Part shown: piece after piece, positions 52,931 through 61,502 of the stretch
Position numbering within the stretch: position 1 is the stretch's first letter
Layout of the letters: every line of letters starts with the position of its first letter
Made by a program: the position numbers and the translations under genes
The notes under the pieces: generated by a model
The model's input: only the letters and a program-made list of their open reading frames with translations
Database searches by the model: none
Told to the model about the DNA's origin: nothing
Source of the DNA: Thermosphaera sp.
Lineage (GTDB): Archaea; Thermoproteota; Thermoprotei_A; Sulfolobales; Desulfurococcaceae
Assembly (NCBI GenBank): GCA_038827615.1
Contig: JAWBNK010000001.1
Coordinates: 58,290 to 122,289 of the forward strand
Direction: 5' to 3'
DNA length: 64,000 nucleotides

Positions 52931-54265
52931 TCAGAGCACCACTATCTTCCTCTTTACCTCCTCAGGGTTGTTGACGATGTCTGTGAAGTCCTCTACTACT
53001 TCGAGAACTCCAAGTAGCTCGTTTTTAGAGTTTCTCACAGCCACTATCATTACCCTTATGATCCTATCTCCCAGCTTCGTCCAGAAAACCCTGTATTTCT
53101 CTCCAGTCTTCACTAAGTATTCAATATTTTTCAACACATAGTTCTCCAGCCTCGGCGGGTGACAATATTCAAGACGCCTTCCAATGATAGTCTTAGCTCT
53201 TGGAAAGCCTCCAGCGATACTACTCTCGCTGAAGAACCTCACTCTTCTATCAATGTTAGCGTAGGTTACCTCCAGCGGCAGAGACTTGAATATCGCTTCA
53301 ATCTCCTCCTTTCCTAGAAAACCTGTCTCAAACTCTATATCCCCCTCCTTTTTTATCACGTAATCGTCGGGGGTCGTGTGTCCTGATGCGAGAACTTCCC
53401 TGAACTCCTCGGGAAGCTTATCTAGCCCCTCCTCAACCACTCCTGCTTCAACCTCATGCGGGTATTTCGGCTCTCTACTGGGAGACCATTCACGTCTTCC
53501 CACACTAATATTGTACCCTAGCCTCCCAGCCACCTCGTCCACTGCCGCCCACTCGCCTTCGGAAAGGATCACCCATAGGGCCGGATAGAGGATTTTATTC
53601 TCTCTGAAGACTAGGTCGACGACTTCCTTGACCATGTTTGAAATGGTGTTTACGATGCTGTCGAGCGATTTTTTGTCGAACCCTGAGATAGTTTTCTCGA
53701 TCTCGGCCTGAACCTCCCTTATCTTAACTAGTACCTGGTCTTCCCTCCCCCACATCACCCTAGGTATGGATACGATACCCCTTCTCTCGAGATATGGGAA
53801 TAAGACCATTTGATTCTTCCTGTAGTGGTTTCTGAGATTCTTCTTTAAGATGGATAGTAATTCTCTAATATTGCTTAACAACAATCCTATATTGGTGTCC
53901 TCGCTGTTATCGATCGCCCTCTTTAAACCCCCTGTGTAAACTCCTAGTGCTTCAGCGGTTTTCAAGATGTCCTCGTTCTCCCTCATAAGCAAGTCCAGCG
54001 GATGCCCATGAGGCACGTCCCTTAACTCTCTCTCGCTTAATGATTTTCTGAAAAGCTCCAGGTGAATATCACACATCTTTAGTATTTCGTTAAGAGATAC
54101 ACCTTCCCTAACAAGCTCGTGCTCAATCAAAACTATCTCGAAAGGCGAGATCTGCGCTAATACGTTCTCAAACTCCGCTTTGAGCTTCGAGAAATCTTCG
54201 CCCTGGTGTATCTTCTTGAGTATTTGCTTAACTATCTCTATCTTCTCTCGGCCTATTGTTGACAT
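52931..54265 (-). CDS. DUF438/hemerythrin-like/PAS domain protein
   Basis: 444 residues. Residues ~5-80 are DUF438 (EKIEIVKQILKKIHQGEDFSKLKAEFENVLAQISPFEIVLIEHELVREGV). The next ~170 are a hemerythrin-like helical bundle with His/Glu ligands (HPLDLLMRENEDI, NHYRKNQMVLFPYLERRG, FRENKILYPAL). The C-terminal ~110 form a PAS-like domain (VTYANIDRRVRFFSESSIAGGFPRAKTIIGRRLEYCHPPR, ending VVEDFTDIVNN). This is a soluble sensor of oxygen, NO or redox state. ATG 54265 is preferred over GTG 54313 because a TATA-like TTTAAAAG lies about 30 bases upstream of it. It heads an operon with the HTH gene. Confidence 0.85.
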   Translation of the reverse strand: MSTIGREKIEIVKQILKKIHQGEDFSKLKAEFENVLAQISPFEIVLIEHELVREGVSLNEILKMCDIHLELFRKSLSERELRDVPHGHPLDLLMRENEDILKTAEALGVYTGGLKRAIDNSEDTNIGLLLSNIRELLSILKKNLRNHYRKNQMVLFPYLERRGIVSIPRVMWGREDQVLVKIREVQAEIEKTISGFDKKSLDSIVNTISNMVKEVVDLVFRENKILYPALWVILSEGEWAAVDEVAGRLGYNISVGRREWSPSREPKYPHEVEAGVVEEGLDKLPEEFREVLASGHTTPDDYVIKKEGDIEFETGFLGKEEIEAIFKSLPLEVTYANIDRRVRFFSESSIAGGFPRAKTIIGRRLEYCHPPRLENYVLKNIEYLVKTGEKYRVFWTKLGDRIIRVMIVAVRNSKNELLGVLEVVEDFTDIVNNPEEVKRKIVVL

Positions 54266-54304
54266 GTTTCTCACGATTTGAGTTATTCTTGAAACCCCTT
54301 TTAA

Positions 54305-54322
54305 ATTTGACACGTGTCAAAT
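54305..54322. promoter_or_regulatory. 18-bp perfect palindrome at the DUF438 promoter
   Basis: ATTTGACACGTGTCAAAT is a perfect inverted repeat with no spacer. It lies directly upstream of the TATA-like TTTAAAAG used by the minus-strand DUF438-HTH operon, the place for an activator or repressor dimer. The HTH protein of the same operon is the natural candidate. Confidence 0.6.
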
Positions 54323-54389
54323 CTAATCTATATCTGCTTTGCCCTCTGATAGGGTTAAAGGAAAAATGAAGTATAGTGTAGAAAAAAAA

Positions 54390-55961
54390 TTAGGGGCTTG
54401 TCTTGTAAATGGTTGAATACGGCATGAGCATTGGCGGCCCTATCATTATTCCATGAACATTCTTGTAGTAGACTATCATCAAGTTTCCTTGTAGCAATGG
54501 GATGAAGGGTACTTCCTCGGCCAATATGTTTTGTACTTGAGCGTACAGCTGTGTTCTCTCTGAAACGCTTACGAGGACTTGGGCCTGGTTGAGCAGTTCA
54601 TCAACCGTCGGGTTGGAGTATTGTGAACCCGTCCACTTGTTCGCACCCGTCTTCATGAACGGGGTCAAGAAGTTGTCCGGGTCTATGTAGTCTGGATACC
54701 AGCCGAACAAGCTGAGCATCATCCTGTTGTTTCTCGCGTTATCTACGTATGTACTCCACTCAGCGCTCTTGATTTGAACGGTTATCATGCCCGTTGCCTC
54801 TAGCTGGTTCTTTAACAGAGTTGCAACATCGGCTTCAGTGTCACCATAGTGTGTCGGCGTGTACCAGAGCTCGATGACTAGCTTGTTCTCCTCGCTGTAG
54901 CCTGCTTGAGTTAGGAGTTGTCTCGCGAGAGTTATGTTGGGGCCGGGCCCATAAGCATTCTTGAAAGCATCTACGTGACCCCACATGCCAACTGGGACTA
55001 GGCTGTAGAGCGGGCTCATGGTATCGTAGAAGACTGTTGAAGCTATCTCGGTTCTGTTTATCGCCGCGGCAATCGCCTTTCTCACTAACACGTTGTCAAC
55101 GGGAGACATTTTGACGTTCACGATGATGTATCTTATGAATGTTCCCGGTATGCTCTTGACAACCAAGTTCGGGTTTTTCTGCAAGTCTATGTAGTCTTGG
55201 GGCCTGAGAGTCCTCCAGGCAATATCTACCTCTCCGTTCTCTAGCGCAAGCCTCAGTGATGTTGCATCCCTGTAGAATTTCACAACTATCTCTTTCGTCT
55301 TTGGTTTATCGCCGTGATAATACTGGTTCTCCTTCAACACTATGTATTCGTCTCGTTTAAACTCGGCAATGCAGTATGGCCCCGCTCCTCCCCACGTCGC
55401 ATCGCTCACTATTTCGTTGGGATAGCTTGGATGCACCGGGAAGTATGGGGGCGTTGCAGCTACCGCGAGGAAGTAGCTTGCCGGAGTAGCTAGTTCAAAC
55501 CTCACCGTGTAGTCGTCCAGCGCGGTTACGTTGGCTACGAAGTCAGTGACAAGCCAGGCGGGGTCTCCGTTTATGCTCATGACTCTTTCAATACTCCTCA
55601 CAACATCTTCCGCTTTTAGACTTCTCCCATCGCAAAATGAGACGTTTTTCTTCAACTTGAAAGTCCATACAGTTCCATCATCCGAGACGGTCCAGCTTTC
55701 AGCAATCCCTGGTATTAACTCATCTGTTCCCGGCTTGTATTTCACGAGACCCTCCATCACGTTAGATAGTATCTCCCACGTGAAGAAATCATACGCATTT
55801 GACGGATCTAAATCCGTTACTTTATCCGTTACCCCTATAACTATTCTCTCTGCTGCAGTCGGTTGCGCTGGTTGAGTGTATATATATATGCCGACTCCAG
55901 CGGCGATTACTATAAGTAGGATTATTACTATCAATATCTTCTTATTCATATCCCACGCCAT
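54390..55961 (-). CDS. ABC transporter substrate-binding protein, family 5 (peptide type)
   Basis: 523 residues. An N-terminal uncleaved or archaeal-type signal (MNKKILIVIILLIVIAAGVGIYIYT) is followed by a short Pro/Thr/Ala linker, then the family 5 domain: LDPSNAYDFFTWEILSNVMEGLVKY, GIAESWTVSDDGTVWTFKLKKNVSFCDGR, VRKAIAAAINRTEI and YPDYIDPDNFLTPF. It binds a peptide or oligosaccharide outside the cell and passes it to the divergent permease genes. The ATG at 55961 lies 27 bases from a TATA box shared with dppB, so the transcript is probably leaderless. Confidence 0.92.
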   Translation of the reverse strand: MAWDMNKKILIVIILLIVIAAGVGIYIYTQPAQPTAAERIVIGVTDKVTDLDPSNAYDFFTWEILSNVMEGLVKYKPGTDELIPGIAESWTVSDDGTVWTFKLKKNVSFCDGRSLKAEDVVRSIERVMSINGDPAWLVTDFVANVTALDDYTVRFELATPASYFLAVAATPPYFPVHPSYPNEIVSDATWGGAGPYCIAEFKRDEYIVLKENQYYHGDKPKTKEIVVKFYRDATSLRLALENGEVDIAWRTLRPQDYIDLQKNPNLVVKSIPGTFIRYIIVNVKMSPVDNVLVRKAIAAAINRTEIASTVFYDTMSPLYSLVPVGMWGHVDAFKNAYGPGPNITLARQLLTQAGYSEENKLVIELWYTPTHYGDTEADVATLLKNQLEATGMITVQIKSAEWSTYVDNARNNRMMLSLFGWYPDYIDPDNFLTPFMKTGANKWTGSQYSNPTVDELLNQAQVLVSVSERTQLYAQVQNILAEEVPFIPLLQGNLMIVYYKNVHGIMIGPPMLMPYSTIYKTSP

Positions 55962-55984
55962 GTAGATTTTTAATACTCCTGAGG

Positions 55985-55992
55985 TTATAAAG
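55985..55992. promoter_or_regulatory. Shared bidirectional TATA box
   Basis: TTATAAAG reads CTTTATAA on the other strand. It lies 27 bases from the leaderless start of the substrate-binding protein on the minus strand and ~50 bases before dppB on the plus strand, where GGGGA supports translation. One element could drive both halves of the importer. Confidence 0.45.
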
Positions 55993-56034
55993 ATAGCCTT
56001 GAATAACCTGTAAATGTTTGACGGGGATTGTTGA

Positions 56035-57045
56035 ATGGGTCTTGCGCGCTACGTGTTGGTGAGGGGTTTACTCATTATTCCGACGATTCTTGTGCTCTAC
56101 ACGTTGGTTTTCATAGTTTTAAGGATTCTTCCAGGAAACCCAGTTCTAGCGGCACTAGGGACTAAGAACATCCCTGAGGAACAATTGACGGCAATAATGA
56201 AGGAGCTGGGTCTCGACAAACCATTATACCAGCAGTACTTTGAGTACTTGTTCAACTTTTTCAGGGGAGATATGGGTAAGTCAATGATCATTAGGGGGAG
56301 GGCAATAGCCAGCGATATAGTTGACAAGCTTCCCGCAACGATAGAGTTATCCATATGGGCAATGGGGTTCAGCCTCTTAATAGGGGTTGGTATGGGATAC
56401 CTGGCTGGGAGAAGCCGGAGGGTATGGGTTAGGGATTTCACAAGGCTCTTCGGCTCTATCACCTATGTTATATTCATACCGGCCCTCGGACTATTTCTCC
56501 AGTTGCTGTTTTCACAGTGGATTAGGGTTTTGCCTTCTAGCGGGAGGATTTCAACTGGGTTTTACTTGAAACCTATAACGGGATTGTACACTATAGACTC
56601 GCTCCTCCAGTTTAATGTTCCCGCATTCGTGGATGCCGTTAGACACCTCATTCTACCGGCATTCACGCTGGGGCTTGTCCTCTCGGGACCCTTTACGAGG
56701 CTTACACTGAATAACATGCTGAGGATTAAAGATTCAAAGATGGTTACGGCTTACTATGCTAGAGGGGTTAGAGAAGAAGTTGTTTCGAGACACATCTTCA
56801 GACACGTGTTGATTCCCGTGGTGACGTATGCTGGACTTCAATTCGCACTACTTCTTGGAGGAGCCGTCTTGACGGAGACGACTTTCAACTGGCCTGGCAT
56901 AGGGACTTACTTGGTCGATAAGGTGTTTTACAGGGATTACACTGCCATTCAAGCCGTAGTTATAATATTTGCGTTAATAGTGGGTTTGACGAGCCTGATA
57001 GTTGATGTAATCTATGCTCTAATAGACCCGAGGGTGAGGTATTAG
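56035..57045 (+). CDS. dppB: Peptide-type ABC transporter permease DppB
   Basis: 336 residues with six membrane helices. The N-terminal GLARYVLVRGLLIIPTILVLYTLVFIVLRILPGNPV is the BPD_transp_1_N cap, and the EAA loop reads VTAYYARGVREEVVSRHIFRHVLIPVVTYAG. It pairs with DppC in the channel. The stop overlaps the dppC GTG by one base. Confidence 0.92.
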   Translation: MGLARYVLVRGLLIIPTILVLYTLVFIVLRILPGNPVLAALGTKNIPEEQLTAIMKELGLDKPLYQQYFEYLFNFFRGDMGKSMIIRGRAIASDIVDKLPATIELSIWAMGFSLLIGVGMGYLAGRSRRVWVRDFTRLFGSITYVIFIPALGLFLQLLFSQWIRVLPSSGRISTGFYLKPITGLYTIDSLLQFNVPAFVDAVRHLILPAFTLGLVLSGPFTRLTLNNMLRIKDSKMVTAYYARGVREEVVSRHIFRHVLIPVVTYAGLQFALLLGGAVLTETTFNWPGIGTYLVDKVFYRDYTAIQAVVIIFALIVGLTSLIVDVIYALIDPRVRY

Positions 57046-57872
57046 TGAAGATTTTGAGAACGTTGAACGCTTACATGGTAGTCGGCCTGGCAATAACCGC
57101 ATTCTTCATAGCTACTGCACTCCTGGCCGACTTCATAGCCCCGTATTCACCAGTCGAAGCGGTTGGACCAGCGTTAAGCCCTCCCTCAGCCGAGTTTATT
57201 ATGGGTACAGATAATCTGGGAAGGGATGTTTTCTCGAGGGTATTGTATGGTAGTCGGATCATATTGGTCGTCGTGTTCATCTCTGTGGCGATGAGCGGGG
57301 TAACGGGGACACTCCTAGGCTTGATTAGTGGATACGTGGGCGGGGTCTCGGATAGGATAGTATCATTTATAATGGACTCCTTATACGCGTTTCCCTCGCT
57401 CATACTGGCGATAGCATTATCGGTAGCCTTGGGGACAAGTCCTTTGAACGCTGCAATAGCCATAGCCGTCGTTTACATTCCAACCTATTTTAGAATGATA
57501 CGGGGGCAGGTTTTGAGCTTAAAGAACGAGTTGTTCATCGAAGCAGCTAGGGCGCTGGGAATTCCTTCAACGAGAATCGTGACTAGACATATACTCCCTC
57601 ATCTCACGCAGACGTTGATGGTGGTTTTCAGCATGAACAGCGCAGACGCCGTGTTGACCGAGGCTGCGCTGAGCTTCCTGGGGTTAACCGTCCAACCCCC
57701 TACGCCTGACTGGGGTTTCGACCTCTATAAGGGCAGAGGATTCATTCTCTCGGGTTCATGGTGGTTGCTAGCGTTCCCGGGCCTTATGATAACTCTGCTA
57801 GCAGTTGGCTTCGCGCTTCTCAGCGAAGGCATCTCATTGAAGTACGGAGGGAGGGTTAATGGAGACTATTAA
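57045..57872 (+). CDS. dppC: Peptide-type ABC transporter permease DppC
   Basis: 275 residues, six helices. The PPSAEFIMGTDNLGRDVFSRVLYGSRI segment is typical of OppC/DppC, and the EAA loop ELFIEAARALGIPSTRIVTRHILPH contacts the ATPases. The GTG start overlaps the dppB stop; its own end overlaps dppD by 14 bases, giving tight coupling. Confidence 0.92.
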   Translation: MKILRTLNAYMVVGLAITAFFIATALLADFIAPYSPVEAVGPALSPPSAEFIMGTDNLGRDVFSRVLYGSRIILVVVFISVAMSGVTGTLLGLISGYVGGVSDRIVSFIMDSLYAFPSLILAIALSVALGTSPLNAAIAIAVVYIPTYFRMIRGQVLSLKNELFIEAARALGIPSTRIVTRHILPHLTQTLMVVFSMNSADAVLTEAALSFLGLTVQPPTPDWGFDLYKGRGFILSGSWWLLAFPGLMITLLAVGFALLSEGISLKYGGRVNGDY

Positions 57873-58824
57873 GGTAGAAGATTTATGGGTCAAATACTTC
57901 GCTGCAAGCGGCATAGTCTCAGCGGTTTCAGGGGTTTCACTCACGATCAAGCGTGGTGAAATCCTCGGCGTAGTTGGCGAGAGCGGTAGTGGAAAATCCA
58001 CCCTGGGCTTCGCCCTCATGAACATGGTTCCTCCCCCTGGGAGGATCGTTAAGGGAGCCGTTATTCTAGAAGGCGTTAACCTCCTCGATCTCAGCGAGAA
58101 ACAGTTGAGAGAGGTTAGGGGAAGCAAAATATCAATGGTTTTTCAAGATCCGTTCACCACGCTGGACCCCTTGAGGAGGATAAGCGATCAATTCGTGGAG
58201 TTTCTAATGGAGCATGGGTTATCCAAGGAGGAAGCAGTCTCGAGGTCATTCGAAATGCTCGCGGCTGTCGGAATACCGGAGAGGCTTAGAGACGCGTACC
58301 CTCATCAACTAAGCGGTGGACAAAAACAAAGGGTATCTATAGCCATGGCCATAGCTCTAAACCCGTCGCTAGTGATAGCTGATGAGCCCACGACAGCTCT
58401 TGATGTCATCGTTCAAAAACAGATTATGGACCTAATCGACGAGATCAAGGTCAAGCACAATGTTTCAGTAATGCTGATAACACACGATATTGCTTTAGCC
58501 TTGGAGAGGTCTGACGGAATACTCGTCATGTATGGAGGAGAGGTTATGGAGTATGCTACTAAGGTCGAGTTAATGAGGAGCATGCATCACCCGTATACGC
58601 GAGCATTGTTTGCATCCCTACCCAAGCTATCGTCAAGCGATCTTCCGAGATTCCTGAAGGGTTATCCACCAGACCTTAGGAACCCGCCGAAGGGATGTAT
58701 TTTCCACCCTAGATGTGACTACGCTAGGGAGAAGTGTAGAGTCGAGAAGCCTTTCGTCAGGGAGGTTTCCCCTGGACACTTTGTTTCGTGCCATTACGCG
58801 GGTGAGCTGGATGCCGTTGGTTGA
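57859..58824 (+). CDS. dppD: Peptide-type ABC transporter ATPase DppD
   Basis: 321 residues. Walker A GESGSGKST, Q-loop FQDP, signature LSGGQKQR, Walker B LVIADEPT and H-loop THD are intact. The C-terminal oligopeptide/dipeptide extension with the Cys cluster CIFHPRCDYAREKC (Fe-S site known in this class) is present. Overlaps dppC and dppF at both ends. Confidence 0.93.
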   Translation: METIKVEDLWVKYFAASGIVSAVSGVSLTIKRGEILGVVGESGSGKSTLGFALMNMVPPPGRIVKGAVILEGVNLLDLSEKQLREVRGSKISMVFQDPFTTLDPLRRISDQFVEFLMEHGLSKEEAVSRSFEMLAAVGIPERLRDAYPHQLSGGQKQRVSIAMAIALNPSLVIADEPTTALDVIVQKQIMDLIDEIKVKHNVSVMLITHDIALALERSDGILVMYGGEVMEYATKVELMRSMHHPYTRALFASLPKLSSSDLPRFLKGYPPDLRNPPKGCIFHPRCDYAREKCRVEKPFVREVSPGHFVSCHYAGELDAVG

Positions 58825-59770
58825 ACTAATGAATATTGTAATGGAGTTTGAAACAGGGGCTTTCGGCAGAAAGAAGAAGGTTAGAGCGGTCGATAGAGTA
58901 TCCTTAAAGATCGATAGGGGATTGATATATGGCCTGGTCGGCGAGAGCGGTAGTGGGAAGTCAACGCTGGGAAGGGTTTCCCTGCGGTTATACAAGCCTG
59001 TTAGCGGTAGAATCCTGTTCGACGGGCGAGATATAACTAGGATGCCTGAGGCAAAGCTCAGGTCGTTGAGGAGAAGGATGCAACTTATTCCACAAGACCC
59101 TTACGGAGCCGTTAACCCCGTTCAAACGATAGGGGAGGCGTTATCTGAGCCCTTGATCATCCACTATGGGTTAAGCGGGAGCGCGGCCCTGGAGAAGGTG
59201 ATAGATGTTTTAGAGAATGTCGGCTTGACACCACCCGAGGATTTTTTGAACAGGAGACCTTATCACTTAAGCGGTGGACAGCTTCAGAGGGCCGTTATTG
59301 CCAGAGCGATGCTCTTGAAGCCGGATTACTTGGTTGCTGATGAGCCTACCAGCAACCTCGACGCTTCAATAAGATCATCGATTATAAAATTGTTAATCGA
59401 TTTTAAAAACAAGTTTAATCAATCCCTCCTTTTCATAACTCATGATATAGTACTGCTCAGCCTGATAGCCGGTAGAATAGGCGTTATGTATCTTGCCCAG
59501 CTAGTTGAGGAAGGACCAGCTCGCGACATTATAAAGAACCCCCTCCACCCGTACACGAAGGCTTTGCTCTCCGCAATTCCGCTCATCGGTGAGGAGTTAG
59601 GGTTTGAAAAAGTGGTTTTGAAAGGCGAAATAGGGGATCCAGCGTATCCTCCAACTGGATGCCGACTCCACCCGAGGTGTCCTTTCGCCTTTGAAAAGTG
59701 TTCCATGGAGGAGCCTCCTCTCGTAGAAGCCGGTCCTGGGAGAGCGGTTAAATGCTGGCTATATGCTTAA
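58811..59770 (+). CDS. dppF: Peptide-type ABC transporter ATPase DppF
   Basis: 319 residues. Walker A GESGSGKST, signature LSGGQLQR, Walker B YLVADEPT, and the C-terminal CRLHPRCPFAFEKC cluster. It forms the heterodimeric ATPase with DppD. ATG 58811 has GGTGAGCTGG immediately upstream and overlaps the dppD stop; the frame reaches back to 58715 without a better start. Confidence 0.93.
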   Translation: MPLVELMNIVMEFETGAFGRKKKVRAVDRVSLKIDRGLIYGLVGESGSGKSTLGRVSLRLYKPVSGRILFDGRDITRMPEAKLRSLRRRMQLIPQDPYGAVNPVQTIGEALSEPLIIHYGLSGSAALEKVIDVLENVGLTPPEDFLNRRPYHLSGGQLQRAVIARAMLLKPDYLVADEPTSNLDASIRSSIIKLLIDFKNKFNQSLLFITHDIVLLSLIAGRIGVMYLAQLVEEGPARDIIKNPLHPYTKALLSAIPLIGEELGFEKVVLKGEIGDPAYPPTGCRLHPRCPFAFEKCSMEEPPLVEAGPGRAVKCWLYA

Positions 59771-59857
59771 TCCCGCCCTCCCAACCTCTACTCCTCTGTA
59801 CGACCTGGTTTGCCATTTTTCTACAAATTTATTAAGACTGTAATTCCTACATTTAAA

Positions 59858-61426
59858 ATGGTTGTAGTCATGAGTTCTAGTGCAGGTTCATATTCAAAGA
59901 ACTATGTAGCATTTCTATTAAAAAAAGTCGCCGAGGCTTACCAGAAGCTTGGAGACGACGAATTAGTCGGCTTCGCGATGTATTATTCCGAGAAGCAGAG
60001 GAAGAAGCCCGGGCTCCTTAGAAGAAAGGGTGAAAGAATAAAGACCATTGGTTTAGTGTTCTACCCGTTTCTCCTCAGGCAGTACGCTCGGGGTGTTGCA
60101 GTATTGATAGATTCTCTAAAGGTGAACAAATTCACGGCCTCCTATGGGGTTCTCGATAAAGATGCGATTGACTCTGAGATAAGGGAACTTTCGAAGCTTT
60201 CGGGGAAGAGCTTTCTCGACGGACTGGTCAGAATGAGTAAGCTGACTCAATCGATTGCTAAGGGGGAGGCAGGCGTTCGTGAGGAGAAAATCGAGCTTGA
60301 TGGAGTAGTATCCGATGTATCGTTCATCTCCAAGTTGAAGACTTTCATAGAATATACCGCTAGCTATGAACTCCCCTTTCTCGAACTCCCCTTCCCCACG
60401 GTGAAACACGAGGTCGTGGTTGGCGAGATAAGCAAGGCTCTTGATGAAATAGATGAACTCATGAAGTATGTTAACAGTGTGGTGGAGAGGATTGAAGACA
60501 TGCTGGGTCAGTGGAGGCGTGGAGTGAGGGGAGAGTATGAGGAGAAGTTGAGGAGAATAGACGAGAAGATTGAGGAGACTAGACAGGTGGTTGCGAGAAA
60601 TGTTGATGAGTTGAGAAAGAAGAAGGAGGAGGAGCTGGCGAATATTCGGGAGAGGTATCAACCCCATATCGAGGCTGTTGAGAAGAGAATTGTTGAGACA
60701 CGTGAAGACTTGAGGAAGCTAGAGGAAGAGATCGAGAAAGCGAAAAGCTACGGGAGAGACGCGTCGGATTTGAAGAAGAGGCTTAACGAGTTGAAAAAGA
60801 CTTTGAAGGCTCTTGAGGAGGAGCTGGGGAGCGAGAAGGCATCCTACGATCGCGAGGTTGGAAGAATTGAGAAGAAGTATAATGAGCTCGTGGAAGCAGA
60901 GAACAACAAGGTTAGGTCGTTAATCAACGAGAGGGAGGGGGTTCAGAGAGAGCTCGAATCGATTCTACAGGACGCTGATAGAAGATTCGACGAGATCAGA
61001 GGATATCTCCAGGAGTACAGGGAGAGATTAGCGGAGGCCGAGAAAACTATTGAGAAGATATCACTACCAGTGCCCTCAGGGGGCGAGGGATTGTACCTTA
61101 TTCCTTTGATATACACACAGTATGTTTCGGGCGGCTCTACTCGCTCCACTATCACTACGCCGGTCGTACTCGAGCCCGGCGGTAAGCTGGGACCCAGAGT
61201 TAAGGTAATCATTCATGAGGAGATTGCCAACTACATGTCATGGGTAAAAACGTTGTTGGATAAAGAGGAGATGAAGCCTGACGTCGAAAGCAATAACCTG
61301 TTGTGGCGCGTCCCTATTGAAAGAATAGAAGTATCTTTAAACCGGCTTGCCGAGATCGGGTTGTTTGGAAGAGAGGAGGCATCAGAGATTGTTAGGAGGC
61401 TAGGGGAGCAACGAGAGATGAGGTAG
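59858..61426 (+). CDS. Large coiled-coil protein of unknown function
   Basis: About 522 residues. The first 190 are a mostly alpha domain (NYVAFLLKKVAEAYQKLGDDELVGFAMYYSEKQRKKPG), the middle ~200 (residues ~205-405) a long charged coiled coil of heptads rich in Glu, Lys and Arg, and the last 110 a globular end (LYLIPLIYTQYVSGGS... and EEIANYMSWVKTLLDKEEM). No ATPase motif is seen, so it is not a Rad50/SMC protein. ATG 59858 lies about 27 bases from TATA-like AAATTTATTA, predicting a leaderless mRNA; ATG 59870 is possible. It may be a scaffold. Family not recognised. Confidence 0.55.
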   Translation: MVVVMSSSAGSYSKNYVAFLLKKVAEAYQKLGDDELVGFAMYYSEKQRKKPGLLRRKGERIKTIGLVFYPFLLRQYARGVAVLIDSLKVNKFTASYGVLDKDAIDSEIRELSKLSGKSFLDGLVRMSKLTQSIAKGEAGVREEKIELDGVVSDVSFISKLKTFIEYTASYELPFLELPFPTVKHEVVVGEISKALDEIDELMKYVNSVVERIEDMLGQWRRGVRGEYEEKLRRIDEKIEETRQVVARNVDELRKKKEEELANIRERYQPHIEAVEKRIVETREDLRKLEEEIEKAKSYGRDASDLKKRLNELKKTLKALEEELGSEKASYDREVGRIEKKYNELVEAENNKVRSLINEREGVQRELESILQDADRRFDEIRGYLQEYRERLAEAEKTIEKISLPVPSGGEGLYLIPLIYTQYVSGGSTRSTITTPVVLEPGGKLGPRVKVIIHEEIANYMSWVKTLLDKEEMKPDVESNNLLWRVPIERIEVSLNRLAEIGLFGREEASEIVRRLGEQREMR

Positions 61427-61502
61427 TCAAACCCTTGCTTTACTATGCGTAAGTCATATTTTTATTTTCAATCTGCTTCAATATCTTCTCGGCTATCAAG
61501 GG

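Noticed and set aside
59858..61426. Rad50 or SMC ATPase
   Set aside because: Long coiled coil but no Walker A, signature or Walker B motif at either end.
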